Below, piece after piece: positions 47,681-56,019 of a stretch of 64,000 nucleotides of DNA. Every line of letters starts with the position of its first letter. Positions within the stretch are counted from its first letter, which is position 1. The notes under the pieces were generated by a model. It saw nothing but the letters and a program-made list of their open reading frames with translations. It did no database searches and was not told the origin of the DNA. Source of the stretch: Bacteroidaceae bacterium (GTDB lineage Bacteria; Bacteroidota; Bacteroidia; Bacteroidales; Bacteroidaceae); assembly GCA_024398475.1 (NCBI GenBank), contig JAKSJB010000004.1, forward strand, positions 78,154 to 142,153, read 5' to 3'. The translations under genes were made by a program, and so were the position numbers.

Positions 47681-49708
47681 ATGAAAACTAAACATTTAAT
47701 TCTAGCATTCGCAATGGCAACAACATGCGTGGGATGTCAGAACCAGTTGGGTATCGGCATCAAACTTGAAAACATGAATGATTCCGTCGCTCCAGGTACC
47801 GACTTCTATCAGTACGCCTGTGGCGGATGGATGAAGGACAATCCACTGAAACCCGAGTATGCCCGTTTCGGCTCATTCGATGCAGTGGCTGAAAACAACC
47901 GTGAACAAATCAAGACTCTGATTGAGGAACTTGCCGGCAAGAAGAACGAAAAGGGTTCTGTGGCACAGAAAATCGGAGATCTCTATACAATGATGATGGA
48001 TTCCACACGTCAGAACAAGGATGGCTACCAGCCAATCGTTGCCGACATGGAGGCTATCAGCAAACTTGACACCCGTGAGGCAGTACTGAGTGCACTCAAC
48101 AAGAACCAACTCACTGGTGGCGCTCACCTCATCGCTACCGGCATCGGTGCCGATATGATGAACAGCAAGTCCAACCTTGTGGAAATAGGTCAGGGCGGAC
48201 TTTCCCTCGGGCTGAAGGATTATTACCTGAACGAGGATTCTGCTACGGTGAAGATCCGTGAGGCATTCAAGGTCCACATCGTAAAGATGTTCCAACTCAT
48301 CGGTGACGACGAAACTACAGCCACCCGTAAGATGAATTCCGTAATGGATATTGAGACCACCATGGCTAAAAGTTCCCGCAGCCGTGTAGAACTTCGTGAT
48401 CCTGCATCAAACTACAACAAGATGGCTTATGCAGAACTCAAGTCAAACTATCAGGGATTGAACTGGGACGAGTTCTTTGAGGCCCAGTTCATCACCGACC
48501 TCGATACTCTGTCTGTAGGACAGCCAGAGGCTATCAAGGCTGCCATAGAAATTCTCAGCAACACTCCTGTGGAACAGTTGCGCGACTGGATGCAGTGGAA
48601 ACTGCTCAACAGCAATGCCGACGTTCTAGGTGACAAGATTTACGCTCAGGACTTCGACTTCTTCGGACGTACCATGTCAGGCAAGCAAGAGATACAGCCT
48701 CGTTGGAAGCGTTCCGTAAACGCAGTAAACAGCGTACTCGGCGAAGCAGTTGGCGAGATGTACGTAAAGAAATACTTCCCTGCAGAAAACAAGGAACGTA
48801 TGCTGCAACTCGTGAAGAACCTGCAGACTGCCCTTGCTGAACGTATCGACCAGCAGGAATGGATGAGCAAGGAGACCAAGGAACGTGCAAAGGACAAACT
48901 CAGCGCATTCCACATCAAGATTGGCTATCCTGACAAATGGAAGGATTACAGCGAACTCAACATCAATGCCGACAAGACACTCTACGAAATATCAAAGGAT
49001 ATTAACATGTGGGCTATGAAGGACGAAGTAGGCCGCAAGTACAAGAAGCCTGTTGATCCAGATGAATGGTTCATGACTCCTCAGACAGTAAATGCCTACT
49101 ACAACCCTACTACAAACGAAATCTGCTTCCCTGCAGGTATTCTTCAGTACCCATTCTTCGACATGAGTGCCGACGATGCATTCAACTACGGAGCCATAGG
49201 TGTTGTTATTGGTCATGAAATGACTCACGGATTCGACGATCAGGGCAGCCAGTTCGACAAGGAAGGAAACTTCCGCAACTGGTGGGCTGAAGGTGACGAT
49301 GTGAAGTTCAAGGAACATACTAAAGTTATCGTTGACTTCTTCAACAAGATTGAAGTTCTCCCTGGTCTTATGGCAAACGGTGAACTCACTCAGGGTGAAA
49401 ATGCAGCAGACCACGGCGGCCTAATGATTGCATATACTGCATTCAAGAACGCAACCAAGGACAATCCTCTGCCTGTAATCAACGGATTCACTCCTGAACA
49501 GCGCTTCTTCCTTGCCTATGCCGGTGTATGGGCACAAAACATTACAGAAGAAAATATGCGTCAACTTACAACAGTTGACCCACACTCTCTCGGCGAATGG
49601 CGCGTGAACGGTGCTCTTCCTCATATCGATGCTTGGTATGAAGCATTCAACATTACCGAGAAAGACCCTATGTTCATTCCAAAGTCAGAACGAGTTGACC
49701 TTTGGTAG
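47681..49708 (+). CDS. M13 family zinc endopeptidase lipoprotein (PepO/neprilysin-like)
   Basis: The 675-residue protein has a lipoprotein signal ending VGC at about residue 19. It then has the M13 N-terminal domain (GTDFYQYACGGWMKDNPLKP) and the catalytic domain with H512-E-M-T-H516, E573 in GENAADHGG and the C-terminal region ending in W. M13 enzymes cleave peptides up to about 40 residues. It is predicted to sit on a membrane facing the periplasm or surface, and probably helps peptide nutrition alongside the S46 peptidase at 53.9 kb. Confidence 0.95.
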   Translation: MKTKHLILAFAMATTCVGCQNQLGIGIKLENMNDSVAPGTDFYQYACGGWMKDNPLKPEYARFGSFDAVAENNREQIKTLIEELAGKKNEKGSVAQKIGDLYTMMMDSTRQNKDGYQPIVADMEAISKLDTREAVLSALNKNQLTGGAHLIATGIGADMMNSKSNLVEIGQGGLSLGLKDYYLNEDSATVKIREAFKVHIVKMFQLIGDDETTATRKMNSVMDIETTMAKSSRSRVELRDPASNYNKMAYAELKSNYQGLNWDEFFEAQFITDLDTLSVGQPEAIKAAIEILSNTPVEQLRDWMQWKLLNSNADVLGDKIYAQDFDFFGRTMSGKQEIQPRWKRSVNAVNSVLGEAVGEMYVKKYFPAENKERMLQLVKNLQTALAERIDQQEWMSKETKERAKDKLSAFHIKIGYPDKWKDYSELNINADKTLYEISKDINMWAMKDEVGRKYKKPVDPDEWFMTPQTVNAYYNPTTNEICFPAGILQYPFFDMSADDAFNYGAIGVVIGHEMTHGFDDQGSQFDKEGNFRNWWAEGDDVKFKEHTKVIVDFFNKIEVLPGLMANGELTQGENAADHGGLMIAYTAFKNATKDNPLPVINGFTPEQRFFLAYAGVWAQNITEENMRQLTTVDPHSLGEWRVNGALPHIDAWYEAFNITEKDPMFIPKSERVDLW

Positions 49709-49782
49709 TGCAATAATTCCGACTGATTCAGGTATAATTCCAAAAAACTGAAGAAAAAAAGCGTCCGTTTACAAAAAAGATG

Positions 49783-49790
49783 TAACTTTG
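49783..49790 (+). promoter_or_regulatory. -7 element upstream of the nucleotidyltransferase gene
   Basis: TAACTTTG followed by CAG, 35 bases before the ATG at 49826. The -33 region shows only TTT. Confidence 0.6.
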
Positions 49791-49825
49791 CAGTCGGAAA
49801 CATATAATTATAAAAAGAACAGAAC

Positions 49826-50737
49826 ATGAAACCAACATTATTTCTCTTGGCTGCCGGTATGGGTAGCCGATATGGAGGCCTGAAGCAACTTGACGGCCTA
49901 GGACCCAACGGAGAGACTATCATGGATTACAGTATATTCGATGCTATCCGTGCCGGATTCGGTAAGATAGTATGGGTTATACGCAAGGACTTTGAAGAGC
50001 AGTTCCGCACACAGATTCTAAGCAAATACGAAGGTAAGATTCCATGTGAACTATGTTTCCAGGGATTGGACGCCCTTCCTGAAGGATTCAAGTGTCCAGA
50101 AGGACGTATCAAGCCTTGGGGAACCAATCATGCGGTACTAATGGGAAAGGATGTAATCAAGGAACCTTTCTGCGTAATCAACTGTGACGACTTCTACGGA
50201 CGTGATGCCTTCGCCCAGATAGGCAGATTCCTCAGCGAAAGCAAGGAAGGAGAAAAAGGCAAGTATGCCATGGTGGGGTTCCGTGTATGCAACACTCTAT
50301 CCGAAAACGGAGTCGTTTCACGTGGTGTTTGTGAGAGTAATGAGAAAAAACATCTTACAGATGTTGTGGAACGTACTGACATCAAACGCCTAGATGACGG
50401 ACGTATCTGCTACAAGGAAGGTGACAACTGGGTGGAAGTAAACGAAAATGCTCCTGTAAGCATGAACATGTGGGGATTCACACCAGATTACTTCCAGTAT
50501 TCAGAAGAATATTTCAAGGAATTCCTCTCAGACCCTAAGAACATGGAGAACCTCAAGTCTGAATTCTTCATTCCTCTCATGGTCAACAAACTCATCAAGG
50601 AAGGTACTGCAACCGTTGAAGTACTCGATACTACCAGTAAGTGGTTCGGCGTTACCTATGCAGCAGACCGTCCTGATACAGTTGCACGTATCAAGGCCCT
50701 GATTGATACAGGTGAATATCCAAACAAGTTGTTTTAA
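49826..50737 (+). CDS. sugar-phosphate nucleotidyltransferase family protein
   Basis: The 303-residue protein has the nucleotidyltransferase start LLAAGMGSRYGGLKQLDGLG and the metal site VINCDDFYG near residue 118. It lacks a left-handed beta-helix acyltransferase tail. Substrate is unknown; related Bacteroides genes often pair with sugar kinases, absent here. The EEP gene starts 39 bases downstream. Confidence 0.88.
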   Translation: MKPTLFLLAAGMGSRYGGLKQLDGLGPNGETIMDYSIFDAIRAGFGKIVWVIRKDFEEQFRTQILSKYEGKIPCELCFQGLDALPEGFKCPEGRIKPWGTNHAVLMGKDVIKEPFCVINCDDFYGRDAFAQIGRFLSESKEGEKGKYAMVGFRVCNTLSENGVVSRGVCESNEKKHLTDVVERTDIKRLDDGRICYKEGDNWVEVNENAPVSMNMWGFTPDYFQYSEEYFKEFLSDPKNMENLKSEFFIPLMVNKLIKEGTATVEVLDTTSKWFGVTYAADRPDTVARIKALIDTGEYPNKLF

Positions 50738-50776
50738 TACCGGCAGCAAAAACTGCATCATCAATTTCACACGGTA

Positions 50777-51742
50777 TTGAAACCCCTGACCATAAATACA
50801 AGAGCAGCACAGTATGGCTTTCTGTCAACTTTGCTGCTCTTGCTTTTTGCCTATGCCGCCAATGCCCAACAGCATTTCACAGTCATGAGTTATAACTGTG
50901 AAAACGCATTCGACACATTACATGATGAAGGTAAGGAAGACTATGATTTTCTTCCCGACGGTAACTACCATTGGACACGAAGGCGTATGTTTCAGAAACT
51001 GCGCAACATAGGTAAGGTCATCATGGCTGTAAGCACCCAGCAGCCCGTGGATGTGGTGTGTCTGAACGAAGTAGAGAACGACTCCGTAATCACATGGCTG
51101 ACACGTAATACAGCACTCGCACAGATAGGCTACAGGTATGTGATGACCAATTCTGCCGACCCCCGTGGCATAGATGTTGCCATACTCTATTCCCCCTATA
51201 CTTTCCGGCTGTTGGAAGCAACCCCTATCCGTGCCAGGACTTCCGACCCTACCCGCGATGTACTTCATGTGTGCGGTATAGTTGCAGACGGAGATACCAT
51301 CGACATTTTTGCAGTACACCTACCATCCAAACTCAATGGAAAAATTGCAGAGAACAACAGACGCATCATTGCCGAAACTATAAATCACTGTATAGATTCC
51401 ATCACCAATGCACGTCCCAAAGCACAGATATGTGTACTCGGAGACTTCAACGACAGACCCAAATCCAACGTTGTGAAGAAGTCCTTTTCCAACCTTACCA
51501 ACCTAATGGAAGACACAGTCCAAGGTTCCTATAAATACCACGGGGCATGGGACTGTATCGACCAGATTCTGGTAAACGGACAACTCAGGAAAAAAGTAGG
51601 GAAATACGGAGTGTATTTCAATCCGCTTCTTACCGAAGAAGACACGAAATTTGGCGGAATCAAGCCTTTCCGTACGTATATCGGAAGGAGATACAATGGT
51701 GGATTTAGTGATCACCTTCCTGTGTTTTTCACAATTTTATAA
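50777..51742 (+). CDS. secreted endonuclease/exonuclease/phosphatase family protein
   Basis: The 321-residue product has a signal peptide (FLSTLLLLLFAYAANAQ) that begins too early for the first in-frame ATG (residue 37). The most likely start is the TTG at 50777; this remains uncertain. EEP motifs are visible in order: MSYNCENAF, VCLNEVEND, FAVHLPSKLNG, GDFNDRPKS and FSDHLPVFF. The protein probably hydrolyses phosphodiesters in the periplasm or outside the cell. Confidence 0.88.
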   Translation: MKPLTINTRAAQYGFLSTLLLLLFAYAANAQQHFTVMSYNCENAFDTLHDEGKEDYDFLPDGNYHWTRRRMFQKLRNIGKVIMAVSTQQPVDVVCLNEVENDSVITWLTRNTALAQIGYRYVMTNSADPRGIDVAILYSPYTFRLLEATPIRARTSDPTRDVLHVCGIVADGDTIDIFAVHLPSKLNGKIAENNRRIIAETINHCIDSITNARPKAQICVLGDFNDRPKSNVVKKSFSNLTNLMEDTVQGSYKYHGAWDCIDQILVNGQLRKKVGKYGVYFNPLLTEEDTKFGGIKPFRTYIGRRYNGGFSDHLPVFFTIL

Positions 51743-51751
51743 TTACCACAC

Positions 51752-51782
51752 TTGTCTATTTCACTTTTTATTCATACTTTTG
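51752..51782 (+). promoter_or_regulatory. promoter of the small HExxH gene
   Basis: TTG (51752-51754), a 20-bp spacer and -7 TACTTTTG (51775-51782), 24 bases before the ATG at 51807. Confidence 0.8.
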
Positions 51783-51806
51783 CACAGCATTTCAACCGTG
51801 TGACAA

Positions 51807-52127
51807 ATGAGGATAATCAACAACCGCATCATTCCGTTTGGCAAGAACTTTCTAGCCATCAATCTCTTCGGGACCATATTCACTAAAGGGCATCTGTCGC
51901 CACGGGTACTGAACCATGAGTACATACACACACTTCAGCAACGCGAACTACTTTTTCTAGGTTTCTATCTTTGGTATCTCGGCGAATGGCTGTTTAGGCT
52001 GATTCAGTACCGCGACCCACTTCAGGCATACAGAAACATCAGCTTTGAGCGTGAGGCATACGAAAACGACAGCAACCTCGATTATCCCAAATTGCGCAAA
52101 AGATACAGTTGGTGGAAAAATCTATAA
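51807..52127 (+). CDS. 106-residue protein with a zincin-like HEYIH motif
   Basis: The product MRIINNRIIPFGKNFLAINL contains H37-E-Y-I-H41 (NHEYIHTLQQRELLFLG). It continues with a hydrophobic amphipathic segment (FLGFYLWYLGEWLFRLI) and FEREAYENDSN, where a downstream Glu could be the third zinc ligand. It resembles the catalytic core of membrane-associated metallopeptidases but is very short and has no signal peptide. It has its own promoter and ends 2 bases from the convergent carbonic-anhydrase gene. Function is not established. Confidence 0.8.
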   Translation: MRIINNRIIPFGKNFLAINLFGTIFTKGHLSPRVLNHEYIHTLQQRELLFLGFYLWYLGEWLFRLIQYRDPLQAYRNISFEREAYENDSNLDYPKLRKRYSWWKNL

Positions 52128-52129
52128 TC

Positions 52130-52648
52130 TCAATCTTCCTTATACCAATCCTTGTACATTATATAATGCTTGGCAATACCCTGATTGAGTTCCTTTGCCT
52201 GCTGAGGATCAACCTTCTTGATGAATTTGGCAGGAACACCACCCCATAGTTCACCGTCACCTACCTGAGTATTCTTCAGGACGAGTGCACCGGCAGCAAT
52301 TATTGCACCTTCACCGATTACAGCATCATCAAGTACGGTTGCGCCCATACCTATCAAGGCACAGTTCCTTACCTTGCAGCCATGCAGAGTCACATTGTGG
52401 CCGATAGTTACATCATCACCAATCTCGATGGCAGCCTTCTGATATAGAGTATGCAGACATGAACCATCCTGAATATTAACCCTGTTTCCAATCTTTATGT
52501 AGTTTACGTCACCACGAACCACAGCATTGAACCATACCGTACATTGGTCACCCATAGTCACGTCACCTACTATCGTTGCATTCTCACTGAAATAGCAGTC
52601 TTCACCCCATTTAGGAGTCTTTCCGCATACCGTCTTTATTAAAGCCAT
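52130..52648 (-). CDS. gamma-carbonic anhydrase family protein
   Basis: The ATG at 52646-52648 gives MALIKTVCGKTPKWGEDCYF (172 residues). Left-handed beta-helix hexapeptides run through most of it (ATIVGDVTMGDQCTVWFNAV). The three zinc-ligand histidines are in SCLH, IGHNV and TLHGC. The family includes YrdA/CaiE-type proteins; catalytic activity is not assured from sequence. Confidence 0.93.
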   Translation of the reverse strand: MALIKTVCGKTPKWGEDCYFSENATIVGDVTMGDQCTVWFNAVVRGDVNYIKIGNRVNIQDGSCLHTLYQKAAIEIGDDVTIGHNVTLHGCKVRNCALIGMGATVLDDAVIGEGAIIAAGALVLKNTQVGDGELWGGVPAKFIKKVDPQQAKELNQGIAKHYIMYKDWYKED

Positions 52649-52675
52649 AATCAATACGTTTTTCTAATCCTCAGG

Positions 52676-52683
52676 CAAAGGTA
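52676..52683 (-). promoter_or_regulatory. -7 element upstream of the gamma-carbonic anhydrase gene
   Basis: On the minus strand TACCTTTG, 27 bases upstream of the ATG; the TTG at -33 is not at the optimal spacing. Confidence 0.55.
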
Positions 52684-52749
52684 AGGATAATAATTCAAAC
52701 ATAATGCCAATTAGTATTAAATCTTAGCAATAAGCACGTATTGTGGGAA

Positions 52750-53145
52750 CTATATCCCCATAACATTGCGGAGAATCCACCACAGAAAGTAGAGGACAAT
52801 ATATGCGATGAGGACGTAGCGGTTGCAGACAAAGCGTTCGAGACGGTCGAACACATGATTGAAATTATACCATGAAGCAAGAATCACGGCAAAAGCAAGT
52901 GGTATTGAGATTACGAGAAAAAGGTTGTAATGGATTGCTTCGGATATATTGCCGTGAAGGACGCAATGGAATGCCCTCTGAACACCACATGAAGGACAGT
53001 CGAAACCAGTCAGCAGTTTCATGGGACATTTAGGAGCCCATGAATTTTCAACCGTCGGGTCGAGCACATAATAAACAATTCCTGCCACCACGAGGATGGC
53101 AGGAAACAATATAGCCATTGTATGTTTCTTCAGTACCGAAAGCAT
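52750..53145 (-). CDS. DUF2752 membrane protein
   Basis: The 131-residue protein has three membrane helices and the DUF2752 signature CPMKLLTGFDCPSCGVQRAF, with three cysteines near the first loop. Function is unknown. It follows two dispanin genes, 7 bases away, a pairing common in Bacteroidetes. Confidence 0.9.
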   Translation of the reverse strand: MLSVLKKHTMAILFPAILVVAGIVYYVLDPTVENSWAPKCPMKLLTGFDCPSCGVQRAFHCVLHGNISEAIHYNLFLVISIPLAFAVILASWYNFNHVFDRLERFVCNRYVLIAYIVLYFLWWILRNVMGI

Positions 53146-53152
53146 TCAACCA

Positions 53153-53482
53153 TTAGTTTAAGTTACTCATCAAGGCACCGAACAAGCCGAAGCCAAATAC
53201 AAGGGCAAAATAAATCACGAGTATTATTACATTAGATACAGCACCCCATATTGCCCATTTCTTTGCCTTCTCTGCCTCATTGATGGCCTCCTGATACTGA
53301 CCACAAGCCCATAGGCTGTCGACCTTGGTTGCGCTGATGATTGAAACTATACCGAAAGGTACACAGCACAATACCGTACAGAGGATAGCCCATACAAGGT
53401 TGTTGTCCGGTTTCATCATTGGAACACCAGAAGGATTTGTACTATTCTGAATCTGGTTGTTCGTTTCATTGTATTCTTCCAT
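53153..53482 (-). CDS. CD225/dispanin family protein, second copy
   Basis: The 109-residue protein has a polar N-terminus, then a CD225 domain: NNLVWAILCTVLCCVPFGIV, conserved SIISATKVDSLWACGQYQEA, and a second helix (WAIWGAVSNVIILVIYFALV). Related eukaryotic IFITM proteins affect membrane fusion; the bacterial role is unknown. Confidence 0.9.
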   Translation of the reverse strand: MEEYNETNNQIQNSTNPSGVPMMKPDNNLVWAILCTVLCCVPFGIVSIISATKVDSLWACGQYQEAINEAEKAKKWAIWGAVSNVIILVIYFALVFGFGLFGALMSNLN

Positions 53483-53497
53483 AATGCCCAGAAAATA

Positions 53498-53818
53498 TTA
53501 GTTTAGCATAGAAACTACAGTCTCATACGAGCCATAGATAATGCCTATGATGACATTGATGATAAATCCTATGAATCCGACTATACCTGCAACAATAGCC
53601 CAGATACGGGATTTGCGTGCAGCAGACTTGGCTTCATCGTAGAATCCCTGTTCCGCCAATGAGTTTACCTTGCATGAATAGACGATAGATACAACACCGA
53701 AAGGTATGCAACAGAAGATTGTAGCAAGAATCGCCCATACGAGGTTGTTACCAGGTTTTTCAATCTGTGGCTGTTCTACTTCGATAGTAGAGTTTTCTGA
53801 TTTTTCGTAATTGTCCAT
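53498..53818 (-). CDS. CD225/dispanin family protein, first copy
   Basis: The 106-residue protein is a clear paralogue of the next gene: NNLVWAILATIFCCIPFGVV, SIVYSCKVNSLAEQGFYDEA and a C-terminal helix. The two copies are 15 bases apart and point to a tandem duplication. The first gene of the dispanin-dispanin-DUF2752 operon. Confidence 0.9.
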   Translation of the reverse strand: MDNYEKSENSTIEVEQPQIEKPGNNLVWAILATIFCCIPFGVVSIVYSCKVNSLAEQGFYDEAKSAARKSRIWAIVAGIVGFIGFIINVIIGIIYGSYETVVSMLN

Positions 53819-53878
53819 AATAAATAATTTTAATCGGTTTATTAATTTGGTTGATTTTAGTATTTCTCCGAAAAGAGT

Positions 53879-56002
53879 CTATTCCAAAGTCAGTTCTCTG
53901 ATGAGTCGTTTTCCCTTACCGAACTTTTCAATGACACTGAGCACGTAGCGGATATCCACTCCTATACAGCGCTGCAACTGACTGTCGAACTTGTAATCCC
54001 CACTCAGGGCCTCCCAGTTTCCATCGAAGGCAAGTCCTATAAGCCGTCCTTTTCCGTCAAACATTCCACTACCGGAATTGCCGCCTGTGATATCGTTGTC
54101 GGAAAGGAAGCACAGAGGCATAAGTCCCAATCCGCGGTCAACATACCGTTCACCGAAATCACCCTTCCTCAACCATCGGCTTACAGATGGAAGAAGTTCA
54201 TAGTCATCATTGAACGGAACAGCATCATTCTTGTCAATCAAAGACTGAGGTTGAGTGAAATAACCACCATTCAAAGGTTTTATCTTTCCGAAGGACAGAC
54301 GCATCGTGAAGTTTGCATCAGGATAGTATTCCTTGTCATTATTCATGGCACGTATTGCATCGCCCAACATGCGCTCACATTCATCTATTCCGTCACTGTC
54401 ATAACCCGAAGCCATATACAATTTTGACAGCACATCAGTTGCAATATCGAACATCGGGTCAGTAAATATGCTGTCAATACTTGTAATTTCAGCAAGCCGG
54501 TTACTCTGACATAGACGTGACCTTGAATACAGGTTATCGGTAAAGGCATCCACGTCACCACCGAAAACAGTATCAATCTCCTGCATGAAATCCGGATTCA
54601 GTTCCGGGTTCCTTGCCATCTTCATGTAATTCCTTATTGCAGCAGCAAACACCTGTCTGTCGAGATCAATGTCAATATCCTTATATGTTTCCTCCATCTG
54701 CTGAACAAACATGCTCTCATCATCCACCTTGCGTACAGTTGAAAGCAATACAAATCTAAGAATATCGCTGCTGTTGGTAAAGGATTCGTCCAGTAGAGTA
54801 AGTCCGTAGGCATAATCGAAAGATTTCTCATACAAAGACTTTAGGGAATCCAAAAGTACGTTTTCATAAGAATCAGCAGAGTCAGGAAATGCTGCATACA
54901 TACTGTCCAGCCACTCGTTTACTTCCCGTTCCAGTTCCTGTTTCTCCCTGATGACACCGAGATTTTCGAGTGCAGTATTCTGTCCCAAGGCATTCTTCCA
55001 GTAATTGGAGAGACTGGCATATTTCGAAGCATACTTTATCCGGGTAGCGGCATCAGCCTTCATTGCCTTACTGAGTATATCGAGTTTCACACCGCGCACT
55101 TCATGCACGAGATCATTCTTAGTACGCATCGTATGGTTTATGCCATAACTGCTCAGATAGCGGTCAGTACTTCCAGGATAACCCAAAGTCATGCAGTACG
55201 AACCCGGCTGATAACCCTGTGTAGATACGTGAGCATAACCCTTAGGGTGATAAGGTTGATTATCCTTACTGTATTTGGCAGGTTGATTATCCTTTCCGGC
55301 ATAGATTCGGAACACGCTGAAATCGCAGGTCTGACGTGGCCACATCCAGTTGTCGGTATCGCCCCCAAACTTTCCGAGACACTGAGGCGGAGCAAACACG
55401 AGTCGCACGTCATCATACTGCTGATATACGCTCAGATAGTATTTACTGCCTCTGTAATATGGAGTGACGGAACCATAAATTCCGTGAATGGAGTCTTCTG
55501 CTTCAGCCTCTATGCTGTATATGCAACTCATTATCGCCATGTTGCGTTCTTCCATATCCATCGTGTCGCTTACAGCCTCCAACACCCTGTCGGTCACGTC
55601 AATTGTATTCAGATGGAACACCACATAAAGTCCGTCGTTAGGCAACTCGTCCTTCAGTCGCTTGGCAAAGAAACCATCCTTCAGGTAATCATGTTCCGTA
55701 GCAGAATGTTTCTGAATGCTCATGAATCCACAATGATGGTTTGTAAACACCAACCCGTCACTACTTACTACCACACCCGAACAATAGCCGCCGAACATCA
55801 CGATGGCATCATTGAGAGAAGGAGCATACGGATTGAACACCTCCTTGTGGGAGAGTTCCAGTCCCAAAGCCCTCATCACACTGTCAGTACGCGCAGAAAG
55901 ATTGCCCACCATCCACATGCCTTCATCGGCACGGACAAGGGAGGAATTGCAGAAAAAGGCTGCGATGAGGAGCATCTGCAAAAGTAAGCCTATTCTTTTC
56001 AT
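53879..56002 (-). CDS. S46 family dipeptidyl-peptidase, DPP7 type
   Basis: Two ATGs (56014 and 56002) are possible; 56002 gives a regular signal peptide (MKRIGLLLQMLLIAAFFCNS). The 707-residue serine peptidase has the catalytic His in TNHHCG (H89) and Ser643 in TGGNSGSG. Position 661 in FDGNWE is Gly, as in DPP7, which prefers hydrophobic P1 residues; DPP11 has Arg there. The enzyme releases dipeptides from peptides in the periplasm. It follows the flippase gene by 17 bases. Confidence 0.93.
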   Translation of the reverse strand: MKRIGLLLQMLLIAAFFCNSSLVRADEGMWMVGNLSARTDSVMRALGLELSHKEVFNPYAPSLNDAIVMFGGYCSGVVVSSDGLVFTNHHCGFMSIQKHSATEHDYLKDGFFAKRLKDELPNDGLYVVFHLNTIDVTDRVLEAVSDTMDMEERNMAIMSCIYSIEAEAEDSIHGIYGSVTPYYRGSKYYLSVYQQYDDVRLVFAPPQCLGKFGGDTDNWMWPRQTCDFSVFRIYAGKDNQPAKYSKDNQPYHPKGYAHVSTQGYQPGSYCMTLGYPGSTDRYLSSYGINHTMRTKNDLVHEVRGVKLDILSKAMKADAATRIKYASKYASLSNYWKNALGQNTALENLGVIREKQELEREVNEWLDSMYAAFPDSADSYENVLLDSLKSLYEKSFDYAYGLTLLDESFTNSSDILRFVLLSTVRKVDDESMFVQQMEETYKDIDIDLDRQVFAAAIRNYMKMARNPELNPDFMQEIDTVFGGDVDAFTDNLYSRSRLCQSNRLAEITSIDSIFTDPMFDIATDVLSKLYMASGYDSDGIDECERMLGDAIRAMNNDKEYYPDANFTMRLSFGKIKPLNGGYFTQPQSLIDKNDAVPFNDDYELLPSVSRWLRKGDFGERYVDRGLGLMPLCFLSDNDITGGNSGSGMFDGKGRLIGLAFDGNWEALSGDYKFDSQLQRCIGVDIRYVLSVIEKFGKGKRLIRELTLE

Positions 56003-56019
56003 ATAACAGTACATGAAAC

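Noticed and set aside
55103..55987. A 294-codon plus-strand frame opposite the S46 peptidase
   Set aside because: Shadow of the peptidase; no recognisable features.
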